In this document: piece by piece, positions 34,863 through 48,600 of the stretch
Layout of the letters: every line of letters starts with the position of its first letter
Position numbering within the stretch: the stretch's first letter is position 1
Source of the DNA: Anthopleura xanthogrammica
Taxonomy: Eukaryota; Cnidaria; Anthozoa; Actiniaria; Actiniidae
Direction of reading: 5' to 3'
DNA length: 64,000 bases
NCBI GenBank assembly: GCA_964019055.1
Contig: OZ025211.1
Coordinates: 11,506,400 to 11,570,399, forward strand
The notes under the pieces: model-generated
Databases searched by the model: none
Told to the model about the DNA's origin: nothing
The model's input: the letters and a program-made list of their open reading frames with translations, nothing else
Position numbers and translations under genes: made by a program

Positions 34863-37800
34863 ATGGCGTTGATGTGGGTTTGCTTGTTCGTGCTGGTTGC
34901 CACGGTATGTGGTGAAGCAGAGAAACCTTTCAAAGGGTAAATAATAATGATACAAGAATAAGTAATAGTTTTGATTCAAAGTTATTGTGGAAATGAATGC
35001 GTGGCGTGGCGGGGAGAGTGTTAGCCTCCGCGAACGCAACTCGCGACTCAAATTTTGTGTTTTATTGGAGTGTTTGCTTATAGGTTCTCTCATGTACATG
35101 TAAAAATCGTCCTTATTTTTACAAGGGTGGTACTTAATAGCCAGTGGCTAACAAACTTTGGGCCATCGTTCCATGATCAAATAGGAATTTAGAAGCTGAT
35201 TTTTGTGAAGGGAGGAAAACCAGAGAACCCGGAGAAAAAACCTCAAAGCACAGGAGAGAACCAACTAGAAACTCTACTCACATACGACACCGAGCCCGAC
35301 GGGACTCGACTGAACTCGGGTAGCATTGGCGAGAGCCGAGTGCTCTCACTGCTACGCCACCCATGCCTCCCTGTTTCGAGGAATTTCTTTGGTTTTCCTC
35401 TCCCCAGAAATACTAACCCCCTAAACTTTACGTTAGATTCTGCGAAGAAAGAGCTACTGTGTGGAGATGCCATTCATAAATCCTATCAGTTTGAAATCCA
35501 TTTTACAAATCACAAAACATACTTTCGTCTTTTTCAGGGATAAAGTTATTCGCGTAACGCCAAAAGATGAGAAGGAACTGGCTGTTGTGGGTGGTCTCGA
35601 GAATCACCCGACGATCAAGGTAAATGTTAATATAAAGATATAAATATATGGGTAAAAAGATCACTATATCACAAGTAGCGCACTTCAAAGACATCAAAGA
35701 ATTGCTCCTTTGTTCAAAAATGGTTTGCGCTTCCATTTGTTCACGGTAGTCTTTGACCCTCTTAACTTCTTAAACTAAAATTCAAACACCAATATTAACG
35801 CTGGAACAACCTCTGGGCCTGCAATTCCACTGAAGGCAAGACACCGCTAACTAAAAGACGTGTTGAGTTTTGCGCAGGGATGAAAACGGGAGAAGCTTGA
35901 AAAAACCCTCAGATCAAGGAAGAGACCCCACAAATTTTGCTTCAACCTTCATTCCAAAACTACGGATAAAATAATTTATGAAATTCTTTTTTTTGGTCTG
36001 GTACCTAAAAATAGTTCGTTCTGATTGGCTTTTTGAGCGGATGGTATTTTTCATCTCTGCCCGCAGTCCGTTATGCTGACGTCATGTGCGCGCGCATGGG
36101 ATAACGCCTTACTAGACTACAAAATAAATTTAAAAACAAGTGGAAAAGTCAATAAGAAAAATCTGTGCCCTCGTCCATGACAACAAACCTCGGTCTAACG
36201 GCCTCTGCATTTTGAAGACCTCGGGCACAGTTTTTCTCTTTATTTCTTTACGAAGAATTCCGCGTATCATAATAATTGCCTATTTTTCCAGGTCAGCTTT
36301 TGGAAAGAGGCATTTCGCCCCAGCATGGATGCAGATATTCACGTTCCAGCCAAGCACTACAGTGCATTAGTGAAATATCTTCATGGAGAAGGGATCAAAT
36401 TCGTCATTCAGATATTTGATGTGCAGACTGAGGTCGAGATGGAAGAAGCTAACCTTGGAAGAGCTGGAGGATTCTTCTCTAATTATCAGAGACTAAACGC
36501 GGTAGGAGTGGGATGGGATGGGATGGGATGGGATGGGATGGGATGGGATGGGATGGGATGGGATGGGATGGGATGGGATGGGATGAGATGGCATGGGATG
36601 AGATGGCATGGGATGAGATGGCGTGGCATGGCATGGCATGGCATGGCATTGGATGGGATGGCATGGGATGAGATGGCATGGGATGGCATGGGATGAGATG
36701 AGATGGCATGGGATGGCATGGGATGGGATGGCATGGGATCAGATGGCATGGCATGGCATGGGATGAGATGAGATGGCATGGGATGGCATGGGATGAGATG
36801 GCATGGGATGAGATGGCGTGGCATGGCATGGCATGGCATTGGATGGGATGGCATGGGATGAGATGGCATGGGATGGCATGGGATGAGATGAGATGGCATG
36901 GGATGGCATGGGATGAGATGGCATGGGATGAGATGGCGTGGCATGGCATGGCATGGCATTGGATGGGATGGCATGGGATGAGATGGCATGGCATGGCATG
37001 GGATGAGATGAGATGGCATGGGATGGCATGGGATGGGATGGCATGGGATCAGATGGCATGGCATGGCATGGGATGAGATGAGATGGCATGGGATGGCATG
37101 GGATGAGATGGCATGGGATGAGATGGCGTGGCATGGCATGGCATGGCATTGGATGGGATGGCATGGGATGAGATGGCATGGGATGGCATGGGATGAGATG
37201 AGATGGCATGGGATGGCATGGGATGAGATGGCATGGGATGAGATGGCGTGGCATGGCATGGGATGAGATGAGATGGCATGGGATGGCATGGGATGGCATG
37301 GCATGGGATCAGATGGCACGGCATGGGATGGCATGGGGTGGGATGGCATGGCATGGGATGGCATGAGGTGGGATGGCATGGCATGGCATGGGGTGGCTTG
37401 AGTTCCTTGACTTCAATCTAATTACTTTAAAACTGTAAAACGCTGACATAAACAATAAATATTTACTTTCCTTCCTCCTGCATAAATATGTATTATTTGT
37501 GCTAGAAATCGAAAGAAGAAAAGAAATATCAAGATGATACGCTTCATGTCTTTCTTCCAAGCTTTGATTATAATCAATTTTTTTTCATCTTCAGATTAAT
37601 GACGAGTTGAGAAAATTCGCCAACCAGCCGTCTAATGCCCAGAGGAGAGTATTCAGTGTTGGCAACTCTTACCAAGGGAGACCACAGAATGCTATTGAGG
37701 TAATTAACTTATATATAGATAATTTTATTTTAATAAATAATATCTAAATCCAGGGCGTGTCTTCCGTGAAGTGTTCTCTCGAGATTCACTAGTGGTCTAT

Positions 37801-40800
37801 ACTAAATGTATATATATATTTCACCCTCCTAGATTAAAGGAAAAGCTTCCAGTAACAAACCAGTATTCTTCATGAACTGTGGTATTCATGCAAGAGAATG
37901 GATTTCACCAGCAACATGCATGTACATCATAAGTCAGGTAATCACCTCCACTTTTTCCAAGATTTCATCGGTGTATTTTAGCCCAAAAAAAGCATGCTCC
38001 TTTTTCCGAATTAAAAGAACAATGCGGCATCACAATTGTGTGAGACCAAGCTCCTATATTAAAACGATTACTATGAAAAAACGATAATTGAGTCTTACAA
38101 TAGCACGAGGACGTTTTTGACCGAAATTGCAAAAAGATTACATGCATGCGCAGACGGTTTTTTTCTCGTGTCAACTTTAAGACTTCTCAGTTTGCATGTT
38201 TCCTAAGGAACAATCGCATCAGGAACATCCACCAACTAATACAATTATTTCCATATATGACAGTTGTGAATGACTATTTAGTCTTACAGTTTTTTATGTA
38301 TTCCGCACCAGTGAGAGTCGAGAGATTATAATCTAACAGTTATTCACTAAAGGCGAAGTGAAAATTGGTAAACATTTACTGAAACGTAGTCGAGGTGAAC
38401 AATTGTCTTAAACGAAATTCAGGATAGAAATACGTTTAAGTGTTACTCAGTCTTATTTCGCAAACTTTGACAAACCTCATTATCACCGCTCGACCAGTGA
38501 TTGTATATCGTCTCATAATCTTTGGCCACTCGACCAATCACAAATTTAATGTTATGCAAGTCTAAAAATATACTAAATTTCTATTCTCCATTTGATGTCG
38601 GCAGTTTGTTAACAAGTACGGAAAGGACAGCAGCGTTACGCAAGTGTTGGACAAAATGGATTTTGTAATCATGCCAGTACTGAACGTGGATGGCTATGAA
38701 TACACCTGGAGAAGCGTAAGCATATCAAAAAAATTATATATTTATAATGAGATATATAGAACTGTATTATATAGACCATTTGCAGCACGTCGGAATGCAG
38801 CACAATTTGGAGCGCTACACCATGCATACACACGATTTTCATTCCGAAATCGGACCGATAATCCCAGCGTGTACACACTCAATTGCAAAATCATTGTCGG
38901 GATTAAAACATAAAAATGACAATGATTTTTCAATTGAGTCAATACGATATAGGCTCCTTGCAGCACGTCGTAATGCAGCTCAATTTGAAGAACAAAACAA
39001 TAGGTTCCAATGTTTGTTTTGTCCTCCAAATTGAGCTGCTTTGACGTCACGTGAAAGGGGTCAATACAATTGTCCCCAATTTTTTTCTCACTTCCTATTG
39101 ATTTCAAAGAGTTCAAGAAAGTATCGCTTTTGGAGAAAAACCCTCAAACCAAGTGGTGGATGGTACAACTGCATTGGTACAGACCCGAACAGAAACTGGG
39201 GACACAAATGGGGATGTAAGTTGTACACGAATTAAATTATAGTAGAAAAACGCGGTCATTAAAGTGCATATTACGCTTTTCTTACTTAAAACCGCATAAG
39301 ATACGCCACAGTAGCGCGCTTGCACAGATATAGACCCCTTGAAACACTTAGGAATACAGCTCAATAGCCCAGTTCCCAGATATTCTTCGCTTGTTGCGCA
39401 CAAAGGTTTCAGTACGAGGCTCCGTGATAAATTAAATTTATTCTTTTCTCCTGTCACGAATCACTGAGCATTTAGCATGGAGCCTTACGCTGAAGCCTTT
39501 GTGCGTGACAAGCGAAGCATATCATTCTCAGGGGATCTTTTGTTTTGTTCTCCAAATGATACTAGTCAGTATTGATCAAGAAAATCTGATGCTAATATCT
39601 GTAAATTCGGCCCGTAATAACTTAGTTTTTCCTGCTCACTCACTTTTGGATGCCATTTCAGATAATGCTGATATGCTGTTAAATTATTTGATTCAAAAAT
39701 TTGAATAAAAAAGTGAAGAATCGCCATTTTTAGAGTTGGTGTATATCCTTCTAGATCAAGATTACAATTCAGGCGACATTCCAAGTTTTGATTTATATTC
39801 TCTGGGGATCGATACATTCCTGAAATGATATTTATTACTATTATATTTTTCCAGACCCTGGTGCCAGTTCCGATCCCTGTTCCGAAACCTACCGTGGAAC
39901 ACGTGCCTTCTCCGAAATCGAGGTCAAAAATGTTGCCGACTACATGAAACGTCTCGGGAGCCGTCTGAAGGGATACATGGACATCCACGCCTATAGTCAA
40001 TTCTGGATGATCCCTTGGGGATATACGAAGACTCCAACCAGAGATCATCAGGAATTGGTACGTTTTATGGCAATGGGATATTGGTCAGTTGAACCTTTCC
40101 CCCTCCCCGTTCACCCGTGTATTTCTAAACAAGCAGTCTTCCGATAATATTCCTTTTTAGCTTGGTTGGCTTGTTTTCCCATTTCAGACCACGTGTCATT
40201 CTCTTGAGAATAAGATTCTTTGTTTGAGTTGTATCCATATTCATGTGTCTTCCCATGCAAAACTGTTTCACAAAGAAATTATGCTCTTGGGGATGACATG
40301 TGTTCTGAAATGAGACAACAAGCGGCCAGGTAAAAAAGGTCTGTTGCTGCAATTCCCGATTGCATAGTGCATGCTTATAATTAAAGATTATATTAGAATA
40401 ATTGTCGTCATCGTAATTATAATCATAATCTTTTATTTATCTCATCATCAACATCATTATCGTCATTTTTATATTATTGATCACTCGTCATCACCGTTAT
40501 TATCATCATCATCATCATCATCGTCGTCGTCGTCGTCATCATCATCATCATCATGTTTATTTTTTATCATTTCAAACAGTGTAAAGTTCTTTATGTCATT
40601 TTTAAGCTCTAAACTATTTTTTTTAAGATGCGAGTTTCTAAAGCTGGCGTTGATGCTATCCAAAGAAGTGGATACAACACATACTTCCGTTATGGACCAT
40701 CATCCGTCATTATATGTAAGTACTGGTTATTAGTTAAGAATTTCCTAGAATAAAACTTTTCACAGTTCCCTGCGCAACCCTGAAAGGTAGCCGTCATCAT

Positions 40801-41171
40801 CATCATCAAAAAACTATATAATCTTCTAAAGGATTGCCCCACAACATGTCTGCCGTGAACCCTCTCCATAATCAAAGGAAGATAGGAAGATAGGATTGGA
40901 GGATTGAAAGACTAATCCCAGGAATAAGCTAATTGAAAGGTTTATAAGACTTTTGTTTTAAACGATAGTATTTTATTTCTTCATTTCAGATGAAAACTCT
41001 GGCGGTAGCAAAGACTACACTTACGGTCAGCTGGGTATCAAGTACTCATTTGCTTTGGAACTGAGAGATCGAGGCCGTTATGGGTTCCTTCTCCCACCTA
41101 ACCAGATCATACCGACCGGCATTGAGACCTTTAATGGTATATTAGCCATGGGAAGAGAGATGAGAGTGTAG
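34863..41171 (+). CDS. Procarboxypeptidase (M14A) CP2, predicted acidic-residue specificity
   Basis: Ten exons: 34863-34936, 35538-35619, 36292-36501, 37595-37699, 37833-37937, 38605-38715, 39122-39215, 39855-40057, 40628-40715, 40990-41171; phases agree and give 417 residues, the usual length of animal procarboxypeptidase A. Signal peptide ([17 protein letters not shown]), activation segment to about residue 120, then the catalytic domain. His176/Glu179 (GIHAREW) and His305 (MDIHAYSQ) bind zinc. Arg234, Asn252-Arg253 (DPNRNW), Tyr358 and Glu381 (ALELRD) complete the site. Position 255 is Lys365 (GGSKDY), predicting cleavage of C-terminal acidic residues. The exon 7 acceptor was set at 39122 by homology with CP1; 39110 would add four residues in frame. 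Intron 3 contains a 0.9-kb pentamer array starting almost at the donor. Confidence 0.94.
35132..35380 (-). mobile_element. SINE with tRNA-like promoter, minus strand
   Basis: On the minus strand the head reads GGGTGGCGTAGCAGTGAGAGC (A-box like) followed by GAGTTCAGTCGAGTCCCGTC (B-box like). Next come a body with TTGGTTCTCTCCTGTGCTT and a 3' end GTTTGTTAGCCACTGGCTA. A plus-strand relative is at 62938-63140. In intron 1 of CP2. Confidence 0.55.
36506..37393. repeat. Pentamer array (GGATG/GCATG/AGATG)n with higher-order structure
   Basis: Nearly 890 bp of pentamers. The variant GCATGGCATT occurs at 36641, 36831, 36951 and 37141, giving alternating spacings of 190 and 120 bp, that is a 310-bp higher-order period. 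The array starts about 4 bp after the GT donor of CP2 exon 3. Long apparent proteins in it are artefacts. Confidence 0.97.
38949..39062. repeat. TAGACC-family foldback element
   Basis: CTTGCAGCACGTCGTAATGCAGCTC...AATTTG pairs with CAAATTGAGCTGCTTTGACGTC. A second partial copy (TAGACCATTTGCAGCACGTC) is just upstream at 38761. Both lie in intron 6 of CP2. Confidence 0.6.
39367..39534. repeat. Foldback element with GCGCACAAAGG arms
   Basis: TTCTTCGCTTGTTGCGCACAAAGG pairs with CCTTTGTGCGTGACAAGCGAAGC, and GTACGAGGCTCC with GGAGCCTTACGC. Related to the duplicated unit at 13655-13875. In intron 7 of CP2. Confidence 0.7.
40496..40552. repeat. (ATC)n / (GTC)n microsatellite
   Basis: About 19 ATC/GTC triplets in intron 8 of CP2. 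Confidence 0.95.
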
Positions 41172-41242
41172 GATGGCTCAACAATGCTATAACTGTCGAT
41201 AGAAGTGCAAGGAATTTATTTCGCTTTATGCACTGCTAGAAG

Positions 41243-41248
41243 AATAAA
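41243..41248 (+). terminator. Poly(A) signal AATAAA of CP2
   Basis: Canonical AATAAA 72 nt after the CP2 stop codon, within AGAATAAATAAAC. Confidence 0.6.
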
Positions 41249-42104
41249 TAAACTACATGGGATAACATATCCTGTATGTTGCTTTCTATAAAATCCTGAA
41301 TCAATAGACCTTCCTGCATTCGCTTGACTGACAACAGAACAGAAATGCAGAAAAATGTATGGATTTGAAAACTCCAGCCTGGACTTGAATCCGCTTGTGT
41401 TCTGTGCTCAGTCAAGTGAATTCGGAAAATATTACCCGTTTATCTACTTAAGTGAGGACGTTCGCGGGCAACTGAAGATGTAAAACAGTTACTTATCATA
41501 TTAGAGTTTCCAAAAGTGAAATGAAAAATGGGAGTCATCGTCTTCATTTTTGAGCTACCGCACGAAGAAAATGGACTATTTTGCAAAACAACAGCGCGCG
41601 TTTTGTTTGAGCTTTCCATGTTTATCAAAACGTTAAAAAAGGATGAACAAAAATAGGCTTCTATTTTCATGAAATAATAGTCGCGAACGTCCTGGCTAAT
41701 GAATACTCCTCCACTTTCTGATCAATGACTTTCCTCATTTACCCATTCACTTCCAATTCCCCTTGTCCATTCATTTACTCTTTAAATCATCCATTCATCC
41801 ATTCATCCATCCATAAATCCGTTTTATTTTATCTTATTTTATTTTATTCATTTGTTTATTCATTTATTGAGTGTGCCAAGCTCCGGCAAGCTCATCTTGC
41901 CTTTGCATTCCCCATACAGATCCTCATGTTACAACAGTATTCTATATAAAAAGCTGAAGACTCTCTACAAATGACTCTCAATCGTGAGACAAACAAATAA
42001 GTACCATTTTTTTTAGATCTAGGTACTCTTTTCATTTCTGGGTGTCATCTTGACACAGTTGCTTTAATATAGACGGGAGGTAATGGGGAAGAGTCACGTG
42101 TGCC

Positions 42105-42590
42105 ATTGGTTCAAACAGCGCGTATTAAAGTGCAAATAACCTTTTTTCCAATGCCTTCAATTATACCGATTCTACATAAAGTAAATAGTCGAATGGCAAA
42201 ATATTTCTTGATTTTAGTGATGCGTTTATACTCCCAATATGTTAATGACCGTGACGTCTACAAAGGTATTTTAGAGTATTTATGTACAGCTGTAACTAGT
42301 AATACTAAACACCATTTTAAGAAATAAATTAAAAATATATATCTTTTATGTAAACCACGAGTAAAATAAGGATCCTTTTTAAATACTGTTTGTGTGAACC
42401 AGATCAATTTTGTATATTTAATGAAACCTTGCTAGACGCCACAGTCATTAACATATTGGAAATATAAACCTTCATAACTTAAAGACGCAACACTCAAATC
42501 AAGAAATATTTTACCATTGGACTATTTACTTCATGTAGAATTGGCATTGAAGGCATTGGGAAAAAGGCTATGTGCACTTTAAACTTTATG
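42105..42590. repeat. Large foldback element, copy 1
   Basis: Left arm TTAAAGTGCAAATAACC...TTCCAATGCCTTCAAT and ATATTTCTTGATTTTAG pair with right arm TCAAGAAATATTTTACC...GAAGGCATTGGGAAAAAGGC...GTGCACTTTAAA. It fills the gap between the tail-to-tail ends of CP2 and CP3. Copy 2 is at 43672-44080. Confidence 0.7.
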
Positions 42591-42665
42591 GAATTACCTC
42601 TAATATTTTCCAAAAGAAAATATAAAGAATCTTTAGAAAGGAATGGAATGAAAATGGCAGGACGG

Positions 42666-45600
42666 TTATTCTTGAGTAAGGTCCATACTTGCAACCATAG
42701 CTTTGATTCCAGCGAAGGTTTCCATAGCTGTAGGCAGAATCTGGCTCTGAGGCAACAGGAATCCCTTATCTCCTTTATCTCTTAACTCCAACACGTAAGA
42801 ATATTTGATGTGTAGTGCCCCATATGCGTAATCTTTTGTCGATCCTGAAGTGCGGTCTGTAAGAACAAAGAAGAAGTTACAATACTCAGATGAATTTGTT
42901 CTAGTTCTTGGGTTCCAATCATTCCCAAGGGAGTGAAATAACAAAAGCCATGGCCACCATGTTGGAAGATATAACAAAAAAATGCATTAAACAAATATAT
43001 ATATTTGTAAACAGGGGAGTTATGACGTCATCTGTAAACGAAGACTCGCAATTTCAACAAACTTTTCTCATGATAAGCAATGTATTGATTCCAAAAAAAT
43101 ATCACTGAGTTTTGCTGGATTTCAATCAGCCGATAAAAGTCTTTGAATTTTATTTTCTGCTCTTCTTAATGGTCAAAAACTGAATACAAATAATTATATT
43201 AAAAAGATTTCGGTTCAGCTGATGGACATTCTACATGAGATAGTATGACGGTAAGTGAAATCAATCAATTGGATGCTAACAAGATAGTTAATATAAATGT
43301 AAAATAATATTCTTGATTTAGTCTATAGTTTTTTAGAATTAGATTTTAGTACCTTTTATCTTCATACTCTATAATTTATTGTCATTTACCGTAGTTTTAT
43401 ATGTATGTAAGTCATTCTTATTTAGATTCTATTTATTTGTAAATAATTACGCTATTCAGCTAGCTCACGCTGCTGCCATGCAATTTATTTTTCAATAAAC
43501 TTCAAATTTCAAACTTCAACTTTCAAAACTTTAATAAAATACTCACATAGCAGATTGGATGATAAGCCCATTTTATAGTCAGTGTTATAACCAGCATTCT
43601 TGATTGCCTGGACACCAATTTTTGCCACTCGGTTCTGCAAAAATAAAGAATGGGAAATACACACACCTTTAAAGTGCACCTAACCCCTGGTACAATACTT
43701 TAAGTATTGATTCTACCTAAAGTGAATAGTTGAATGGTGAAATATTTCTTCATTTGAGAGATGTGTCTTTAAGTTATGAAGGTTATACTTCAAATTTGTT
43801 ATTACTGGTGACGTCGCGACCGCATGTGTAAGGCTCATTAAATATACAATTTATAACAAGTTTACACGAACAGTATTTAAAAAGCATCATAACATATACC
43901 CATGGTTTATACAATGTTTTATGTGAAGTTGGTGTCTCATAATGGCCAGTGTTTAGTATTACAATTAAAATAAATACACTCAAAAGCCTGCGATGAAGTC
44001 AATGTCAATAACATATTGGAAGTATAAACTTTCATAACTTAAAGACGCAACATTCAAATGAAGAAATATTTCACCTTAAAATTAGAGTCCTTTAAAAAGC
44101 AAAATCGAGTTCAGCATGCATGAGTTACAAAGAGTGCTCAATACATCTCTTTCTCTGATAAATATTTTACGTTTCAGCGATGCATGGTTGGTTTGCGATG
44201 CTATGCCGTTGCATCAGACGCTGAACCCACCGGTCATCATATGTGTGTAGAGATGCTTTGAAAAACCACGTTTCCACATAATTTATTAGAAATTCAGCTC
44301 ACCAGTTCCAGATGATCTTGAGTAACTTCCTTTTTGTATCCCCATGGTAACATCCATAATTGACTGTACGAGTGAATATCCAGATATCCCTTGACGTGTG
44401 GTGCAAGGGCTTTAAGATACTCCGCCACGTTCCTAACCTCAGCCTCTGACATTGGTCCTTCACCTCTGTAGATCTCACTACATGGCAATGAACTGGAACC
44501 AGAATCTAGAAAATAAAAGCTTTCCTTTTTGCACAGTTCGCGTATAAGAATCCTTGCAGCACGTCGGGAATGCAGCTCAATTTGGAAGACAAAACAATAG
44601 GTTCCATGCATTTCTCATTGTTTTGTCCTCCAAATTGAGCTACTTTGACGTCACGTGGAAGAGGTCTATAGACTCAAAATATTCTTAATTATTGCCAATT
44701 AAAACTACTTTCCCAAGCTCATTACAGTCAAACTAAGAAAACCATGAACACCTAAAATATGTCTGGAATGTTTATTTAGACCGTTGCTTGTAAAAAAGAT
44801 GTTTCCCACCACCATGAAAAAATATTGTATTGAATCTTTCTCTCGTGTATCCGTCTGTCTCGAATAGAAATCTCTAATTTCGCGAGAATTAAATCAAAAT
44901 ATGAAGTTTGAAACTTTTAAACGGGAAAACACTTTGCGTGACCGCGCTGTGATCGAACACATAAACATTCCAGACATATTTTAGGTGTTCACGGTTTTCT
45001 TAGTTTGACTGTAATACTAAAATGTGTGTTCATAAAAAGGCATAGATTTAATTGGGTAATTTTTGCTTGTGTTAATTTCTCCAATAAATATTAAGGGTTT
45101 GAGAAGAAGTCTTCTTTCGACCCAGCTGTTCTTACTTGGCCGCTATTGGATGAAATACTATTAACTACAAGTTCTTGAAGTAGTAAAATTACTTGAATTC
45201 TAAGTATTTTTATCAGATGAACCTTGGGAACCAATTCCTAAACTGACTTACCTGATCCCCAGTGATAGGCAAAGTTTCTGTTCAAATCAGTTCCAACACA
45301 TTTCGGGTTACTAGTCGGCTTGCGATTTTTCCTCCACATGCGATCCTGAATCATATCATGGTAGAAACATGTTTAGAAAGGACAAATACATTGTTTTCAT
45401 GATTTGAGAAAAAATCATCATTCCAACATTCATATTTTATCCATAATCCTAGCGTTATTCATGAAGGACACAACAGGCATGTTTGTGGGTAACAAAGTCA
45501 GGTTACCAAACAAAGTTACTAGCTACATATAAGCCAGTTCAAAGTTTAAGAATCGTTTTCAGTGCCATACGATTTTATCCCGAATTTCTCACCTTCTTTT

Positions 45601-48600
45601 GTTTAAACTTTCTTTTGCTTTTAAATAAACAAAAGAAGGTGAGAAATTTGGGATAAAATCGCGTGTGCACTGAAAACGATTCTTAAACTTTGAACTGGCT
45701 TATAGAGAGCAAATCGCTGCATATTTATTTTTTATATCAAATTAATAAGACCTACACGCCCCTTGGTCTTGGAATACACTGTTCAGCATTCAGTATTCAG
45801 TATTCAACGTTTTTTGAATAGCTGAATACACCTAATAGGCAATGTGCATCAAAGCTGGGAAAGTGAGTTTTTTAAAAATGTAACAGGGAAATCAAAGGAA
45901 CTATCAGAAAAAAATTACTGTTATTTTCGTCTGCTAAAATCCTTTTATTTCCATAGAAAATGTCGAAGAAAAAATTGTCAGATGAATTTTTAGAGGAGCC
46001 AAAAAAGCGTAAAAACTCACTTTCCCATCATGCTTTGTTCTATAATTTCATGCTCATGCACATTGGCTATTGCAAGAACGTTGTAGCTCTTGCTGTGATG
46101 AATAAACGACAGTTAATACGAGGCTAAACCAACCAACTAGCTTAGCTAATATATCCCATCTTTTATAATTTACTGAAACTTAAATCCTTTTAGGAATCGT
46201 TAGCAGCTAACTGACTAGTTTAGTTTTAGGGATATTCCAGTCATGGGGCCACGTAGCGTTAAATCGGGTGAAAATCAAAACTCCTTTTATGGTACAGCTT
46301 ACCTTTGTCCACGAGTAAACGTATCCATCGGGGTTCAGGACTGGTAGGATGATAAAGTCTATCTTATCTAACGTCGCCTTTACCGTATTGTCTTTGTTAT
46401 ATTCGTTAACCAACTAAAAGCATTCACATCAATAGATTAGAATAAATAATATATACTATCTGTTTCAGTAAAGTTAGTCAGCTGAATACAGCTAATTTAA
46501 AAAACGTTGTCGTCGAACGGCTCCGCGACTACGCGACTAGCCCGAACGGGAGTATGGGTAAAAATCACTGAAGCGGTTGAATTCTTCACTGATTAAATAT
46601 GCGCGGGGTTACAGTACGAAAATTCGCTGGCGAAATAGTATTTTTATGACTTAACAGTTTCAAAATTGGGAACATCTTTGACTGAATATTAGTCATATAG
46701 ACTTTTGTCTTCCTTTCGCAAAAACCGAAGACAAACGTTGAAAGGGTTGCTGCTTGTGTTATCTCATTAGTTAGCAAAAACAACTACTTCAGAGCGAATA
46801 ATTAAGCGCTTCAGCGATTTCTACCCATACTCCGTTTCGGTTCAGTCGAGTAATCGCGGAGCTGGTCAGTGACAACGTTTTTTTCAAATGACTATATACC
46901 TGGTCGAGCATGTAGACGCACGTTGCCGGTCCCACCCACTCACGGGCATGTATACCACAGTTGATGAACATTACTGGCTTGTTGTTTTGAGGAGCACCTT
47001 TGATCTAGAGAAAAAGAAAAAAGTTAACGGAATCAGTGAAGGGCAAACACTGCCTGTCATGTGCTATTAACGTGAGGCTATTCTATAGCCAATTTTCGAA
47101 TTCGTGTGTGCCGCTGTGTTTCTTGATTAGAAACTCATTTACTCAGGGTTAGCCTCATTTCAGTGTCAGAATATTGACAAATTATTACCAACGGTAAAGT
47201 AAAGATAACACAACTTTAACAATAAAAATATTTTGAAATTCCACGGAACTTGACTGGAACACATGAATATTGTAAATAAAATCGAGGCAAAGCCTGGGAA
47301 ACAGAGAATTTGAAACTGCAATCGCTAGGTCCGCTAGCAATCGCCGGTATGAAAGAAAATGACAGATGGGATGAAAAGGACTTTATTCATTTATCAATAC
47401 CAAAGTATAAAGATATGTCGATAACCATACTGTATACAGCTTTTGTCAGTGAATCTTGATTCAATATTACGTGGAAACCATTATGTATACCTTAACTGCC
47501 AACTGATCTCTTTTTTCATAGGATTTCCCAATAGGAATGAGTTCAGCTCTGTCACCGGCCTGGCTAACGAGTTTATTTATCTTAGCTTTTATCTAAAAAG
47601 AAAGAAAATATCAAGATTGCTGTATATATCCATGCTAGCCATGTTATGAGCAAGAATAAACTTTTTTTTCGGTGGGAAGAGATTTAATATTCTAAAAGAG
47701 AAATGTCGAGCGGTATTTTTTTTCCCCAAAAACATGACTGCGGCCGTTAAACCTTCTAAACTATTGTGATAACAAAAGTTTCAAGCTTGGGTGAAAATTT
47801 TCCCCAACAGAAACACTTGAGAGCTCGAATCTTATTCTCAACAGAATGACACGTGGCCTGAAATAACTTTGCCCAAGGTGAAGAGATCTCATATTCACTA
47901 GAAATACAGTAAACACCCGCGTGTAAGAACCTAGTAGTTAAGAACCTGTAGGCAGAATCGAAATTTTGGATTTTAATACCCCAAAACATAAGAACCTTTT
48001 TAGCCAACTAAAGCCTCATATACTCTTACCTCATCAAGGGGATGATAGTGAACATACCAGTTCGAATGCTCATCTGCATAATGCACAATGTCATTCTGCT
48101 GGTCCATCAAAACCTGCAAATCTGCTGCGAGTATTTTGAACTTCATTCCTGTACTCTGCATTATTGATGTGAAATTAGCAAAATCTTGGGACTGAACGTG
48201 GATATCCACAGGTTTGCCAACATTATCTGGATACTTCCAAAAATCAAGCTACGGAAAGAATGTTGAAGTGTGCATCTAAGTAAAGAGTGCTGCATAAGGC
48301 CATTTGCAATGGGTTACGATATCCTAAATTGTGAGGGAAATATCAAACTCAAGAAGGAAAGAACAGAACACAACAGAATACAATTGAGTGAAATGGAGTG
48401 GAATGGAGTGGAATGGAGTGGAATGGAGTGGAATGGAGTGGAATGGAGTGGAATGGAGTGGAATGGAGTGGAATGGAGTGGAATGGAGTGGAATGGAGTG
48501 GAATGGAGTGGAATGGAGTGGAATGGAGTGGAATGGAGTGGAATGGAGTGGAATGGAGTGGAATGGAGTGGAATGGAGTGGAATGGAGTGGAATGGAGTG

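Noticed and set aside
36479..37384. Long Met/Trp/Gly or Pro/Cys/His/Ser repeat frames
   Set aside because: Pentamer array artefact starting a few bases after the CP2 exon 3 donor.
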